Shown: positions 1 through 10,037 of the stretch, piece after piece | Layout of the letters: each line of letters starts with the position of its first letter | How positions within the stretch are numbered: the stretch's first letter is position 1 | Assembly: GCA_034770075.1 (NCBI GenBank) | Contig: CM068383.1 | Location: 35,593,094 to 35,657,093, forward strand | Direction: 5' to 3' | From: Aralia elata | Taxonomy: Eukaryota; Streptophyta; Magnoliopsida; Apiales; Araliaceae | DNA: 64,000 bases | Made by a program: the position numbers and the translations under genes | Notes under the pieces: generated by a model | Database searches by the model: none | Told to the model about the DNA's origin: nothing | The model's input: only the letters and a program-made list of their open reading frames with translations

Positions 1-480
1 TACTAAAAGGTGTTAATGCTTAAAAACTTTGGATTTAGGCAGTCGGCGGGGCCTCCGTGAGAATCATGGAGGCTGCGCCACAAGGGCATTAAGGCCTCTG
101 TGAAAACCACGGAGGCTGCGCCAGTGACCATCGAGCTTAGCAAGGCCTCCGTGAAATCACGGAGGCTGCGCCAATACCCAGAATTTGCAGATTTGCCTCC
201 TTCGTGCAATCCGACCTTTCTTCACTCTAACCTCCATAACTTCTTCTATACACGTTCAAATTGGTCCGTTCCGGACTCTATGGACTCCCAAGACATAGAG
301 CTACAACATATCAAAAATTCAGAGCTATCCATCAACATTAACATGGCCAAATCATAGGCCAAAGTATCAACTCATGCTATATTTTCATGTTCTTGGCTAG
401 AATCATCACCAAATCTTCGTTTTAACTTATTTTTACTCCATTCCAACTGGGTTAAACTCATAACCCATGAAAGTACAATA
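1..480 (-). mobile_element. Partial LTR of an unassigned family (I), running off the left edge
   Basis: Read on the minus strand, this stretch has the same order of parts as the LTRs of D and the B-type solo LTR elsewhere in the window: a stretch near 250-310 with a GTAGCTCT motif and TCCGGAAC, then an AAGTTATGGAGG stretch, then a cluster of GC-rich palindromes (51-166). No LTR terminus or TSD is visible, so the boundaries are approximate and the assignment rests on this architecture alone. No coding region is seen. Confidence 0.4.
51..166. repeat. Three GC-rich palindromes (GCCTCCGTGA type)
   Basis: Three inverted repeats with arms of about 10 bases (GCCTCCGTGA / TCACGGAGGC) lie at 51-73, 94-116 and 145-166, each followed by TGCGCC. 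The second has a mismatch in its left arm and the first one in its right arm; the third is perfect. They are the family-specific counterpart of the palindrome arrays in LTRs D, E and H. Confidence 0.8.
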
Positions 481-1290
481 TCATTACAACAAACAAATTA
501 TACAAACACAAAATCATAGCTACAAGTCCTCTAAATCGTCCAAAAGTCCAAGTTCTTTATGTTCTTCATCCTTTAAGCATGGGTTCGGATTTTTCTTCGT
601 TTTTGTTCCACTTTAATGTTATTAATGGCTTACAAGGTCTCTTGGCAATATTATTAATTAACCCCAACCAACAACAACAACAAAAATCGCAAGAAAAATC
701 ATCCACGAGCTTACAAGCTCTAAAAACCAAAAACTTTGGAAAATCTTTTACAAAACTCAAACGAAATGGATTTAATGAGATGTTACCTATGTAAATCTCT
801 TATAGATGATAGAAAAGCTAGCTAGGATTTATTAGAGTTGCTTGAAGCTCTTCCTCTTGTTCTTCTCTTTCACCCGCACTCTCTTCTTCTCCTCTTCCTT
901 TTTCTTCTTCTTCTTCTTCTTCCTTGCTTCTGCAGGAATTCTCTCTCTCTCTCTCTCTCTTGATTGGTCTAAAATGGGGGAGTTGGTTTCCTCTTAGAAT
1001 AACAAACACAAATAATACACCCAATTGGTATTTTCCATACTCGAATACTCCCACATTTATACCCAATTTGGTAAATAACACTACCCAAAATTAAAATGGG
1101 TTATCCCATAAATATTGGGACGCATAAAAATAATTATTATGGGATGTGTCCATATATTCGGAACACCCATCTAATACATTTCAGATACGGATAAAATCAC
1201 GTATCAGCTCAAATAAAATTTCTGACACATGGAAAAATTATTCCTTCGCGTACACGTCTTAACAAAATTAATAGAAATCGAAAAAGACGT
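481..1290. other. Non-coding stretch with CTT and CT microsatellites
   Basis: No coding sequence with a recognisable domain. A TTC/CTT-rich run covers about 885-926 and a (CT)n run 942-960. On the minus strand this becomes a purine-rich GAGAGAGA/GAAGAA leader like those downstream of the TATA boxes in LTRs E and G, so it may be the transcribed part of an old LTR. No boundaries could be defined. Confidence 0.4.
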
Positions 1291-1992
1291 AAAAATATTT
1301 GGGCATGAATAGTGCCTCAGAAAATGTGCCCGTAAATAGTGATTTTGCAATTCTTCGCGAAATTAATTATTCACTCCTACAGTTCAACAACGTATCAAAA
1401 TTCATACATTCACATCATCCTGTTTATAAAATAACCTTAAAGGACATCACATAAAAATAATATTTAATCCATTTAATAATATTAATAAACCTAAATTCCA
1501 AGGGTATTCACGATTCGCGATCGCTGCTCTTCATGATTAACTCCCCATAATCATATACATCATTGCACATATATCTCGCCCATAATTCGGGTTAGCGTCT
1601 TTACAACAAATAACTCGTTCAATATTATTATCCATCAACTATTTATTTAATCCAATAAATAGTACTCTAGCGATATTTCTCGAAACCGCCAAATTAGCTT
1701 ATACGAACACTTTCATACTTAGTAATCATCGCCTACACATAATCTAGGTCATAATATAACCTTTAAACTCTTAACACATAATATTATTAATAAAAGTCTA
1801 TTTTATTCAATAATATCCATAAGCTCGAATTTACCAAGCTATCCACGGCTCGCAATCGTTACAATTATTAACTAGTAACGCATTCATTCTGAATCTATGT
1901 ATATATTTCACATTTATAGTATTCTATATGTGCATGCTTACAATATATATATTATATATTATCCAACATGCTTCGCATGTTAAATAATATGA
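1291..1992. other. AT-rich non-coding stretch with a diverged internal duplication
   Basis: No open frame of interest. The stretch around 1499-1560 (containing ATTCACGATTCGCGATCG) resembles that around 1836-1890 (ATCCACGGCTCGCAATCG), a diverged direct duplication about 340 bases apart. Probably old transposon-derived sequence; the family is not recognised. Confidence 0.35.
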
Positions 1993-1996
1993 CGCG

Positions 1997-2068
<72 letters not shown>
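1993..2068. repeat. Compound microsatellite (TA)n(TG)n
   Basis: About 25 TA units are followed directly by about 13 TG units. This is a simple-sequence repeat just upstream of the copia element leader and is likely to vary in length between individuals. Confidence 0.95.
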
Positions 2069-2212
2069 ATGCGCACTAAACAAGATGAGACAAATAATAA
2101 CAAACCCCTCAAAGAAATCATATTAAGTCCTAAGTGTTCAAAGATATTTGGAATATCGAACGTCGCCATCTAGCATGGTAAAGCGATAGAGTATTAAATA
2201 TTTAATATGAGT

Positions 2213-2506
2213 TTGTTGTGTCACCACAAGGCAAGTATTAAATATTTAAGATGTAGCATTATCACATTTGATGCTTATTAAGGAATTGAACATTACTGTT
2301 TTGTTGTGTCACCACAAGGACGATATTTTTCTCTTCACATATATGGAAGTGCTAGGTTGTGCTTAACTTGGATAATTTTGATTTGGATGTGTCACCACTT
2401 GATCAAAATAATCTAAGAGGAAAAATACAAAGAGTTACATAGTAATGTAATTGACAATATTTGTCTACCTATTTATTTATATATCGTTTGTTGTGTCACC
2501 ATAAGG
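2213..2506 (+). repeat. Four hairpin motifs in the copia leader
   Basis: The motif TTGTTGTGTCACCACAAGG occurs at 2213-2231 and 2301-2319, with variants at about 2383-2400 and 2487-2506. Its core TTGTG-TCAC-CACAA is a perfect five-base-pair stem with a four-base loop. Copies 1 and 4 sit between self-complementary AT-rich flanks (TATTAAATATTTAATA; ATATAT), which would extend the stem. They lie between the microsatellite and the gag start, so they would be in the untranslated leader RNA. Confidence 0.7.
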
Positions 2507-2703
2507 CTATATATATTTGAAATGTGATCCTTATTCTCACTAGCAAATCTTTAATTAGATTTGCCGAACTATATCTTGAGGGTAATATAGTTTGATGAAA
2601 ATAATGGGAGATACTAATTTAAATTAAAGATCTAATTTATTTTGGTGTTTAATAAAATGAATGTATGCTAAAATGTTGTCTATTTCACATGCAGAATTTA
2701 AAA

Positions 2704-3560
2704 ATGTTAAACTTATTATCACTGCGTAGCATACTTGATGCTAACAAACTGTCCGAACCGAATTACACGGACTGGTTAAGGAATCTGAGAATTTTTCTCA
2801 CTGCTGAAAAGATTTCTTATGTCCTAAATTCGTCAGTCCCAGCAAATGTTGCAGAAACAGCCTCTGAGGAAGAGATTACTACTTTTAGAAAGTGGCAAGA
2901 TGATGCAATCTTGGCTCAATACATCATGCTCGCATCCATAAGTAACGAGTTTCAGCGTTAGCATGAAACTATGGATGCTCCTACTATATTGCTGCACTTG
3001 AAGGAGTTGTATGGTGAGAAAAATAGGACTGTTAGATATCAGATATCTAAGGAGGTCTTCCGATCTCGGATGACCGAGAGAACTACCGTTGAGACTCATG
3101 TCCTAAAGATGATCAATCTGATTGAACAACTTGGATAGCTAGGGTTTATGCTGGATGGGGAGTTAAGTCAAGATTTGATCTTGCAGTCACTCCCGGACAC
3201 CTTCTTACAATTTGTTATGAATTTTCACATGAAGAAGTTGGACGTCAGCTTGCCTGAGTTACTTAACATGCTAAAAACTACTGAAGGTCACTTCTCATCC
3301 AATAAGAACCAAGTCTTAATAGTGGATGATTCTTCCAAGAAAAAGAAGAGGCCCAAGGTATCTTCTGAAAAGAAGAAAAAGAAGAAGGCTAAGGGCAAGG
3401 CGAAAGGAAAGGATAAATAGAAAGTTTGATCCTAATAGCAAAGGAATCTACTACCATTACAATAAGCCGGGACACTAGAAGAGGAACTGCAACGAGTATT
3501 TTGCGGACCAAAACAAGCTTGGAGAAGCTTTGGCTTCCGATCTAGATTTGTTCATGATTA
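2704..3560 (+). pseudogene. gag: Copia gag (nucleocapsid) pseudogene, element A
   Basis: Would encode the capsid/nucleocapsid protein that packages copia RNA. The N-terminal part (NKLSEPNYTDWLRNLR) matches the copia gag region around 2740-2800. The ATG at 2704 begins the conserved part; two in-frame ATGs lie upstream (2665, 2689). In-frame stops interrupt it near 2959 and 3137. A lysine-rich tail follows (3340-3418), then a frameshift into a CCHC zinc knuckle around 3440-3500. There both leading cysteines read tyrosine and the residue after the histidine reads a stop, all explicable as G-to-A changes. It cannot make a working Gag. Confidence 0.85.
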
Positions 3561-3592
3561 AAATTAATTTTTCTAAAAGTCAAAATTCTACT

Positions 3593-4817
3593 TAGGTATT
3601 GGATACCGGTTGTGGTTCTCACATATGTAACAATATGCAGGGACTAATCAGAAGTAGAAAGCTGAACAAGGAAGAAGTCATCCTACGAGTGGGAAATGGA
3701 GCAAAGGTTGCTGCATTAGCTGTAGGAACTTATTGTTTAGCACTGCCTATGGGCAAGTCCATTAGTTTAAATAATTGTTATTATGTTCCAACACTCATTA
3801 AAAACATTATTTTAATTTCTTTATTGGATATGGATGGTTTTAATATTATAATAAAGAACAACTGTTGTTCTATTTATAATAAAAATATTTTATATGGTGT
3901 TGACAATTTACTAAATGGACTTTACATACTTGACTTGCATGAAAATATACTTTAAATTAAACAAACTAAGAAAAGAAAAAGCGATGATGTTAATTATACC
4001 TTTATGTGGCACTGTAGACTCGGTCATATCAATGAAACAAGATTAACCAAGTTGCGTAAAGATGGGCTTTTAGAGCTATCTGATTACGAATCATATCCAA
4101 CTTGTGAATCTTGTCTCATGCGTAAGATGACTAAATCTCCTTTTAGTGGAAAAGGTGAAAGAGTTATAGAGTTGTTAGCGTTGGTATACACATACTTATG
4201 TGGACCTATGACAACGAATGCATGAGGAGGGTATTCTTATTTTATTACTTTCACTGATGATCATTCTAGATTTGGATATGTGTATTTAATGAAATACAAG
4301 TCTGAATCGTTTGAAAAGTTCAAAGAATTCAGAAGTGAAGTAGAGAAGCAAACTGGTAAGAGTATTAAGATTCTTAGATCGGATCGAGGAGGGGAATACT
4401 TAACCAATGAGTTTCTCAATTGTCTCAAAGAAAATGGTATAATCTCACAATGTACTCTACCAAGAACGCCATAGTTAAATGGTGTATCTAAAAGGAGAAA
4501 AGTCGAACATTGTTGGACATCGTTCATTCCATGATGAGTTTTACCGACCTACTAATATCTTTTTGGGGTTATGCCCTAGAATCGGCTGCATACCTACTTA
4601 ACAAGGTACCTACCAAATCCGTCCCAAAGACTCCATACGAGTTATGGACAAGGAGGAAACCAAATCTTAAGCATGTTAAGACTTGGGGTTATCCAGCTTA
4701 TGTCAAAAGGTTTGAGCAAGATAAGCTAAAGACTAGATCCAACAAGTGTAGATTTGTGGGATAACCTAAAAAATATCAAGGTATTATTTATATCATCCTA
4801 CTGATCAAAAGGTGTTT
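3593..4817 (+). pseudogene. pol: Copia pol pseudogene, protease to integrase, element A
   Basis: Begins with the aspartic protease motif LDTGCGSHIC (about 3599-3628). The GAG-pre-integrase zinc-binding region follows (WHCRLGH at about 4007, CESC near 4110), then the integrase core with DDHSRFGY (about 4255) and RSDRGGEY (about 4375), and the C-terminal part with SFWGYALE (about 4555). In-frame stops appear at the ends of open stretches at 3955, 4225, 4474 and 4764, and the frame shifts near 4500 and after 4770. The stops at 4223 and 4472 fit CGA-to-TGA and CAG-to-TAG. The frame runs to the insertion point of C. Confidence 0.88.
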
Positions 4818-4822
4818 GTAGC

Positions 4823-5398
4823 TGATGAGTCAATTTTATACGTCTTTGTATCACTTTTATGTGTTTTTACTTTGTTTGATAGGAAAAAGAAATAAAAGAG
4901 TACTTGGATTAATGCACAAAATTTATCAGCCCCTTGGAGCTCAATTTAGTCCTTGATCCAACTTGTATCTGTCAACGCTCAAAGAAGGAAAGTTATAGAT
5001 CTATTTCTTAGCTTTTCGGAACATCTTGAAATTCCTAAATCAGAGCTCGGATGAGAGAGTTATGGCCAATTTTCCAACAGACGTCGAAGCTGAATATTCT
5101 AGGAAATTGCTCGGTTTGACAGATTGACCTCTGGAGCTTCGCTTGCAATTTGGATGGTGTTAGAGTTTCCAAATAAGAATGTGTTCTTTTAAAGATTTTA
5201 GTAGACTTCTCAAGCTTTCTGGAAAGGTATGGTGGGAAAAATCCGAGTTCATTTGGGCCTCCAAATATTGTTTCTTAGTGAACTGATCTGAATTTCGCCT
5301 GGACTGGATTCCTATTCGGACCAGTTATAGTGTTTGTGCCATAACTTGAGCTTTCGAACTCTAAATTAGGTGATTCAAAAGCTCAAATTCATCAAAAC
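4823..5398 (+). repeat. Element C 5' LTR, left portion
   Basis: Matches 28922-29590 (the 3' LTR of C), apart from a deletion of roughly 100 bases just after the TGATG terminus. It contains the T-rich stretch ending TTTGATAG|GAA and one copy of the GAAAGTT-TAGATC ... GAGTTATGGCCA module (4985-5085). Interrupted at 5398 by element B. Confidence 0.85.
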
Positions 5399-5879
5399 TG
5401 ATGAGTGTGTTTTATACACACAATTTGGGTACTTTTGGCCTTGATAATTTGCTAGTCTTTAGGTATTTATGTGGTTTTTTATGTATTTTTATCTTATTTC
5501 TACATAAATTAGTTTTTAGTTATTTTTACATGTTTTATGTTGCTTTGATGCATTTTCATTATGTTTGTAGGAATTAAAATAAAGACCGCTCGGATCGTTA
5601 TTTGTATTGACTCAATGTCCGTGCTTGGACATCTGTGCCCGAATGGTAGTACGATGGAAATTAATGCTTGGCGACGCTCAGTGCTTAATTTGATAACATT
5701 TGGTAGTTGTGCATGCACGGCGTTGGGAAGCGTGCATGACGTTCGTCATCGGCCATACCACGAGGGCAAGCCCGTGCTTGGATATCCGTGCCCAAATGAT
5801 AATACGATAAAAAGTTGTGTTTGGCGATGCTCGACGTTGAATTTGATGACATTTGAAAGTTGGGCGTGCACGACGTTGA

Positions 5880-6310
5880 AGGGCGTGCACGGCATGCTGC
5901 GGCGTCGACCAAGCTGCGGGCACGGCGTGCAGCAGCTGAGGGCATCAGCCAGGCGCTGGACGCGGACGCCGCGCGGCGCGCGAGGGCGCATGGGCGCTGG
6001 GCGCTCGGCGGGCATCGGCCATCAGGCGTTAGGCACGCGCGCAGCTCGGCACCACTTGGCAGCTGGGCGCTCGGGGCTCGACATCCTCGGGAGCTTCGGC
6101 GTTCGGCATCCTCGGCAGCCTTGGGCGTGCCGCTAGGCAGCAGGCGCTGGGCGCGGGCGCACGTTGGGGCGTCGGCAGCTTGGGGCACCTGGTGTGCGGC
6201 AACTTGGGGCGCCTGGCTTGCGGCCAGGGCGTGGGCGCGGGCGAGCGGTAGGCGTCAGGGCCTGGGCGCGCGCGCACCAGGCGGCGTACGGGCGCGCCGA
6301 GCGTCCTGAG
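5880..6310. repeat. GC-rich palindromic tract in the B LTR
   Basis: Irregular run of GGCGC, GCGCGC and CGGCGTGC units in an otherwise AT-rich LTR, ending about 80 bases before the TATA box. Equivalent tracts occur at 12680-12885 continuing at 24526-24745 (3' LTR of B) and at 56020-56185 (solo LTR). Units are less regular than in the D, E and H palindrome arrays. Confidence 0.75.
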
Positions 6311-6393
6311 TGCGATTCCAGCTGGCCTTTTGGTGCGATCTGAGCGGATTTTTGACCCAAAATCTGATTTTTGCTAGGGTTTTCATGGAGGTA

Positions 6394-6403
6394 CTATATA
6401 ATA
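6394..6403 (+). promoter_or_regulatory. Probable TATA box of the B LTR
   Basis: CTATATAATA lies downstream of the GC tract and is conserved at the same place in the 3' LTR (24838-24847) and the solo LTR (56272-56281). Each is preceded by GCTAGGGTTTTCATGGAGG. Confidence 0.65.
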
Positions 6404-7037
6404 TCTCATTGGGGCTTCATGTTTCACATCTAGGGATTGGGAGGCTACACTAAAACATCAATTTGAGAGCAAAAGTGCTGCAATACAAGGAAAAACTCAG
6501 CACAAGCCAAAGAACCAAGAGGGAAAGGATTGTCAAGGCATATCTAGACCTTGGGAGGCTACACATACATCATCAAGAAGACCTTGAGGGCTGCAATTCA
6601 AGGAAATTCCAGCAACAAGCTAAGGGGCAAAAAGAGAAAAGAATGCCAAAGGAAGAGGAAAAGCTAGAGATTGTCATCAACCAAGCAAACAACATATGAA
6701 TATCTTCTAAATGGGTTTTATCATCTCTTGCTTTCCTTTGAATTTGTTTTTGTATTTTATGATGAACACCATGTGTTTGATGTTTTTCTTAGCTACCATG
6801 AACTAAAGCTTGTATTCTAAGATTTCAATGGAACCCAACTCATAGTTTGAATTGACTTCTCTCTCTTTGTTATTAATTACTCATTTGTTAATTGAATATC
6901 ATAATTTATGCTTCATATCTTAATTGCCTATCTAGTAATTACCGTGGGAACCTATATAAACTTGACGAACGGATTATAGTGTTTAGACGTTGTTATGATA
7001 TCATGCGAAAGTTAAAGATTGTTGTGGGTTATTAATT

Positions 7038-7276
7038 GAGATTTAGTGACATGTGTCTTGTTGATTATCCTCAATGATAGGTAACTTGACAGTATTTAGG
7101 ATAGACATATACCTAGATACCGTGTGCAACCAATGGAGAATCTATTCTTAATGACTTCCTATGTGAAAGTTAGTAATTGAAGGGACGGTAAATGAGATTT
7201 AGTGACACGTATCTTGTTATTGTTCTTGAAATTGGTCTCTTGATAGTGTGTAGGATAGACATATACCTACATGCCG
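7038..7276 (+). repeat. Tandem duplicated module in the B LTR downstream region
   Basis: Two diverged copies about 157 bases apart (7038-7124 and 7195-7276), both running from GAGATTTAGTGACA to AGGATAGACATATACCTA. The pair is kept in the 3' LTR (about 25485-25720) and in the solo LTR (about 56920-57155), and a related AGGATAGAGATATACCTA occurs in D (32232). Confidence 0.7.
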
Positions 7277-7653
7277 TATTAGGAAGATTCAAATTTGACC
7301 ATCGACACAGGCTTATAAGTAGCTTTGATTTCTCGGTTGACAATTCTATGTTGTTAATTAATTCAAATGAGAGAGTTAGGATATTCAAATGAAGTGTTGA
7401 GGGAAATTGCAATCTTAGACTTGTTAATATTAGATTTCATTATTTTAACGCTTTCCATAATACTTATTATTACAAAACAACAACAAATTCAAATCATCAA
7501 TTGTCTAAATAAAATCGAGGCGATATATAGTTGGAACTTGGGATACACTAGAATAATTCCCTGTGGGTTCGACAACTCTCTTATCACTTTATTACTTGTT
7601 GACCGCGTATACTTGCGCGTATTTTTCGATTGTGAAATCGACCAACAAGTTTT

Positions 7654-7672
7654 TGGCGTCGTTGCCGGGGAA
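7654..7672 (+). promoter_or_regulatory. Primer-binding site of element B (tRNA-Asp)
   Basis: TGGCGTCGTTGCCGGGGAA, six bases after the LTR end. It is complementary to the 3' end of plant tRNA-Asp with one difference (T for C). tRNA-Asp is the usual primer of Athila-type gypsy elements. Confidence 0.85.
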
Positions 7673-7789
7673 TTGTTCTTCTAGTGTTTTTCCAATATTA
7701 ATGACAATCGAATTGGTCTTAATTTAGACTTGTAAATAATTTGCTTATTATTTATTTTATTTTATTTTATTTATTTTGTTTGCAGTTAA

Positions 7790-7974
7790 TGGATGAGCAT
7801 AATTATCAATGGGATTATGAGGGGACGACGCAACCAAGTTCGTCAAAACTTCTTGAACAATAGCAAGAACAAGTTGCAACGCTTTCAAGGGTTGTTGACA
7901 CTCTTAAAAGCCAGTCCACTCAGAATGCCTACTGTCAGAATCAAGCTGACTACAACCCAAACTACTATCATCCG
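7790..7974 (+). pseudogene. gag: Element B gag, 5' fragment
   Basis: Start of the internal coding region: ATGGATGAGCATAATTATC at 7790, in a frame that ends ...NQADYNPNYYHP at the E insertion. It is rich in Gln and Asn like the linker part of Athila-type Gag. A stop lies in it near 7861. The gag sequence resumes after E at 10038, where one copy of the TSD ATCCG is removed. Most of the capsid domain seen in H is absent. Confidence 0.5.
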
Positions 7975-10032
7975 TGTCGACGCCGGGTTTTATCCCTTTT
8001 CCGATTTTAGCCTTTTATCAGATGATTTTTTGGAAAAGGTCGGCATTAATGTCGACGGGGTTTTGAAAGATCGCTTTTTATGATGATGAGCCAATTAACC
8101 AGAGTCACCAGTTGGTATATTTGAAATGGATGTACCAACTCATCCGAGTTTTCGTTTTTTTATAAATCGCTGGCTCATATGTGACTTCGAATTAATTGGT
8201 CTGTGAACCGAGATTCATAGAATTCGGGGGCTTGCTTAAGCGAGGGGAAGGTGTTAGGCAACCCCCGACTTCCGTGAAACACGGTTACCGCAATCTTGAT
8301 GTTTCCCTATACTTTAATTCATGAAATGTGTGTGTGTGCGTATATGTGTGTGTGCCTAATGAATGTTATGGTGAGTTTTGTATAAAAAGGAATTCTTTTT
8401 GGTGTTTTATGAAAGAGACATGTTTTATTTTGAGAGTGCTTTAGAATGTCTTTTGGCCTATACGAGAAAGCTTTATTTCTTTATGAGAAAGGTTTGATTT
8501 TAATTGGCAAAAGCTATGCGATTTTTTATTAAGTGTTGTTTTGGCAAAACATGAATTTGTTAAACCTTGGCCAAAATAGGAATCGAGATTTGTACGTTGC
8601 TTTCATAAATGATAGGCAATTTCTAAGATCACTTTCGCCCTATGTATCAAGATTTAGTAAAACGTTTATTTCTTTTTTTTAAAACCATTTTTCATGATAT
8701 TTGAAAACAACCTCTTTTTAGCTTTCTCGTAGAATATGAATCGACTTTCATTAGCATCTCCAATTCTTAGCCTCGTGATGCTAATATCCTACTTTGATCG
8801 ATTTTAGAAAAATCTTTATTGTTTTGGTTTTGAAATCCTTTGTTTGGTGTTACAAATCAAATTAAACATCAAAACGCGTAGGGGGGTTATTCACGGGCAT
8901 GTAAGCCATCAAAATACCCCCGAACGCCAACAATCACATATTTCACTCACTACTACGGGGCCTTAAACCCGATTCTCGCCTTAGCATCGTTTTAAGGCCC
9001 GATGATTACATATTACAAAAACGAGCATCTTGAATCTATTACATACATCAAAACGTCCATCCTCGGATTCGGACCACGGGGTCGCGTTCCTAGGCTCACA
9101 CCCGAAATTGCTACATGCCCACAAAATGAATACTATAAAACTAACCAACACGGATTTGCCTAATACACCATGATATCCGAAGATGATAATCTAAATAGAC
9201 TACACCCAATACATCACCATAAATAAGCTAGAAATTTCCCCAATTGGATATCCTCGGGTTATTAGGAAGAATTTTGTTCCGATGGAACCCTTACTAATAA
9301 TCCCTAATCCATGATTGTTCAACAATATACATGAAAATTACATTTAATTTAACCAAATAATATGATATAAATTGCTATAACAAAAGGAATTTTCACCTTG
9401 CAAATGATCTCAAATGGATGTAAACTTGTGTATTTGAATAGGATAAGAAGTATATTTGATACAATCAAAATCAAAAGAGTATAAATCCTCTCTTTTTTCC
9501 CTCTTTCCCTCCTATTTTGTTGCAAAACTTAGCTATTTTTCTCTCAATTTCCGTGCTTTGCTGCTGCTGAATTCCCTTCTTCTCTCAATCTGCTCAACCT
9601 CCTATATGCTGAAGCGGAAATGAGCTGAAATAGGCTGGCTGGCCGCCTGCCTTCCACTCACCTGGTTTCGAGTTCCGTGTTTCGAGATCCGTGTTTTCAA
9701 AAGGCGCACTTATTGGCCGCAGATCAATCCGCGGCTGGACGGTTTGACTTTCTCGATTTTCGTGCTACGCCTCGACTTTCGTGCCGTAACGTCGGTTTTC
9801 GCTGACAGGCTTGTATTTTGCAGTCCGGGAATTACCGGGAGACATGCCACCTTATTCGGGAATGCTCGTTTCGGACGGCCTTATTGTCACGTCAGCTTTG
9901 GTCGCCAATCATCGCGGTGGTGTTGAGCGTTCGCACTTGTGCCCATTCCTTCGCTCCCGCAAGCCGATTCAATTGACGATTTTGCCCTCCTGTCATAGTT
10001 AGTATAGGGAACGCAAATTTTGGGTGTCTAAA
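7975..10032 (-). mobile_element. Solo LTR of family E (copy 1)
   Basis: A 2058-base LTR with no internal region, flanked by TSD ATCCG (7970-7974, 10033-10037). It is the reverse complement of the copy at 61295-63337. One terminal base is changed (TCTAAA instead of TCTACA). It has one GC palindrome (9715-9738), a 10-bp stem GGGCCTTAAA/TTTAAGGCCC (8958-8967, 8991-9000), and a structured stretch at 8225-8284 with CGGGGG/CCCCCG and CCGTG-AAA-CACGG stems. Family possibly Tat/Ogre-like, low certainty. Solo LTRs normally arise by recombination between the two LTRs of one element. Confidence 0.9.
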
Positions 10033-10037
10033 ATCCG

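Larger units (their letters stand above)
2100..4822 (+). mobile_element. Ty1/copia element A, left part (leader, gag, protease, integrase)
   Basis: Old copia element in the order gag, protease, GAG-pre-integrase, integrase, interrupted at 4822 by element C and resumed at 32752 in the RT half. The bases GTAGC at 4818-4822 recur at 32747-32751 as the TSD of C. Removing C plus one TSD copy restores the reading frame across the junction (...VFV|AKH...). I could not identify the 5' LTR of A; the start given is approximate. The element is dead, with many stops and frameshifts. Clade not assigned. Confidence 0.85.
5399..7647 (+). repeat. Element B 5' LTR
   Basis: About 2.25 kb, TG...CA. In order: T-rich region ending ATGTTTGTAG|GAA (about 5555-5573); two diverged copies of a module of about 125-150 bases (5619-5735 and 5768-5893, each with CCGTGCTTGGA and GTGCCC); a GC-rich stretch (5880-6310); a TATA box at 6394; a purine-rich leader; and a tandemly duplicated downstream module (7038-7276). 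No real gene: the ORFs seen in it are by-products of GC bias or LTR homology. Confidence 0.88.

Noticed and set aside
818..1081. 87-codon ORF with Glu-rich run
   Set aside because: The acidic run comes from the CTT/CT microsatellite; no other support.
5860..6309. Overlapping Ala/Arg-rich ORFs in several frames
   Set aside because: Typical by-product of the GC-rich tract, open in many frames at once.
7192..7392. 66-codon ORF repeated in B-type LTRs (also 25636-25836, 57070-57270)
   Set aside because: Lies in the duplicated LTR module downstream of the TATA box; similarity is explained by LTR homology and no domain is visible.
7985..8090. Possible continuation of the B gag into an ORF after 7974
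   Set aside because: Sequence after 7974 is solo LTR E, shown by its TSD and by the second E copy.
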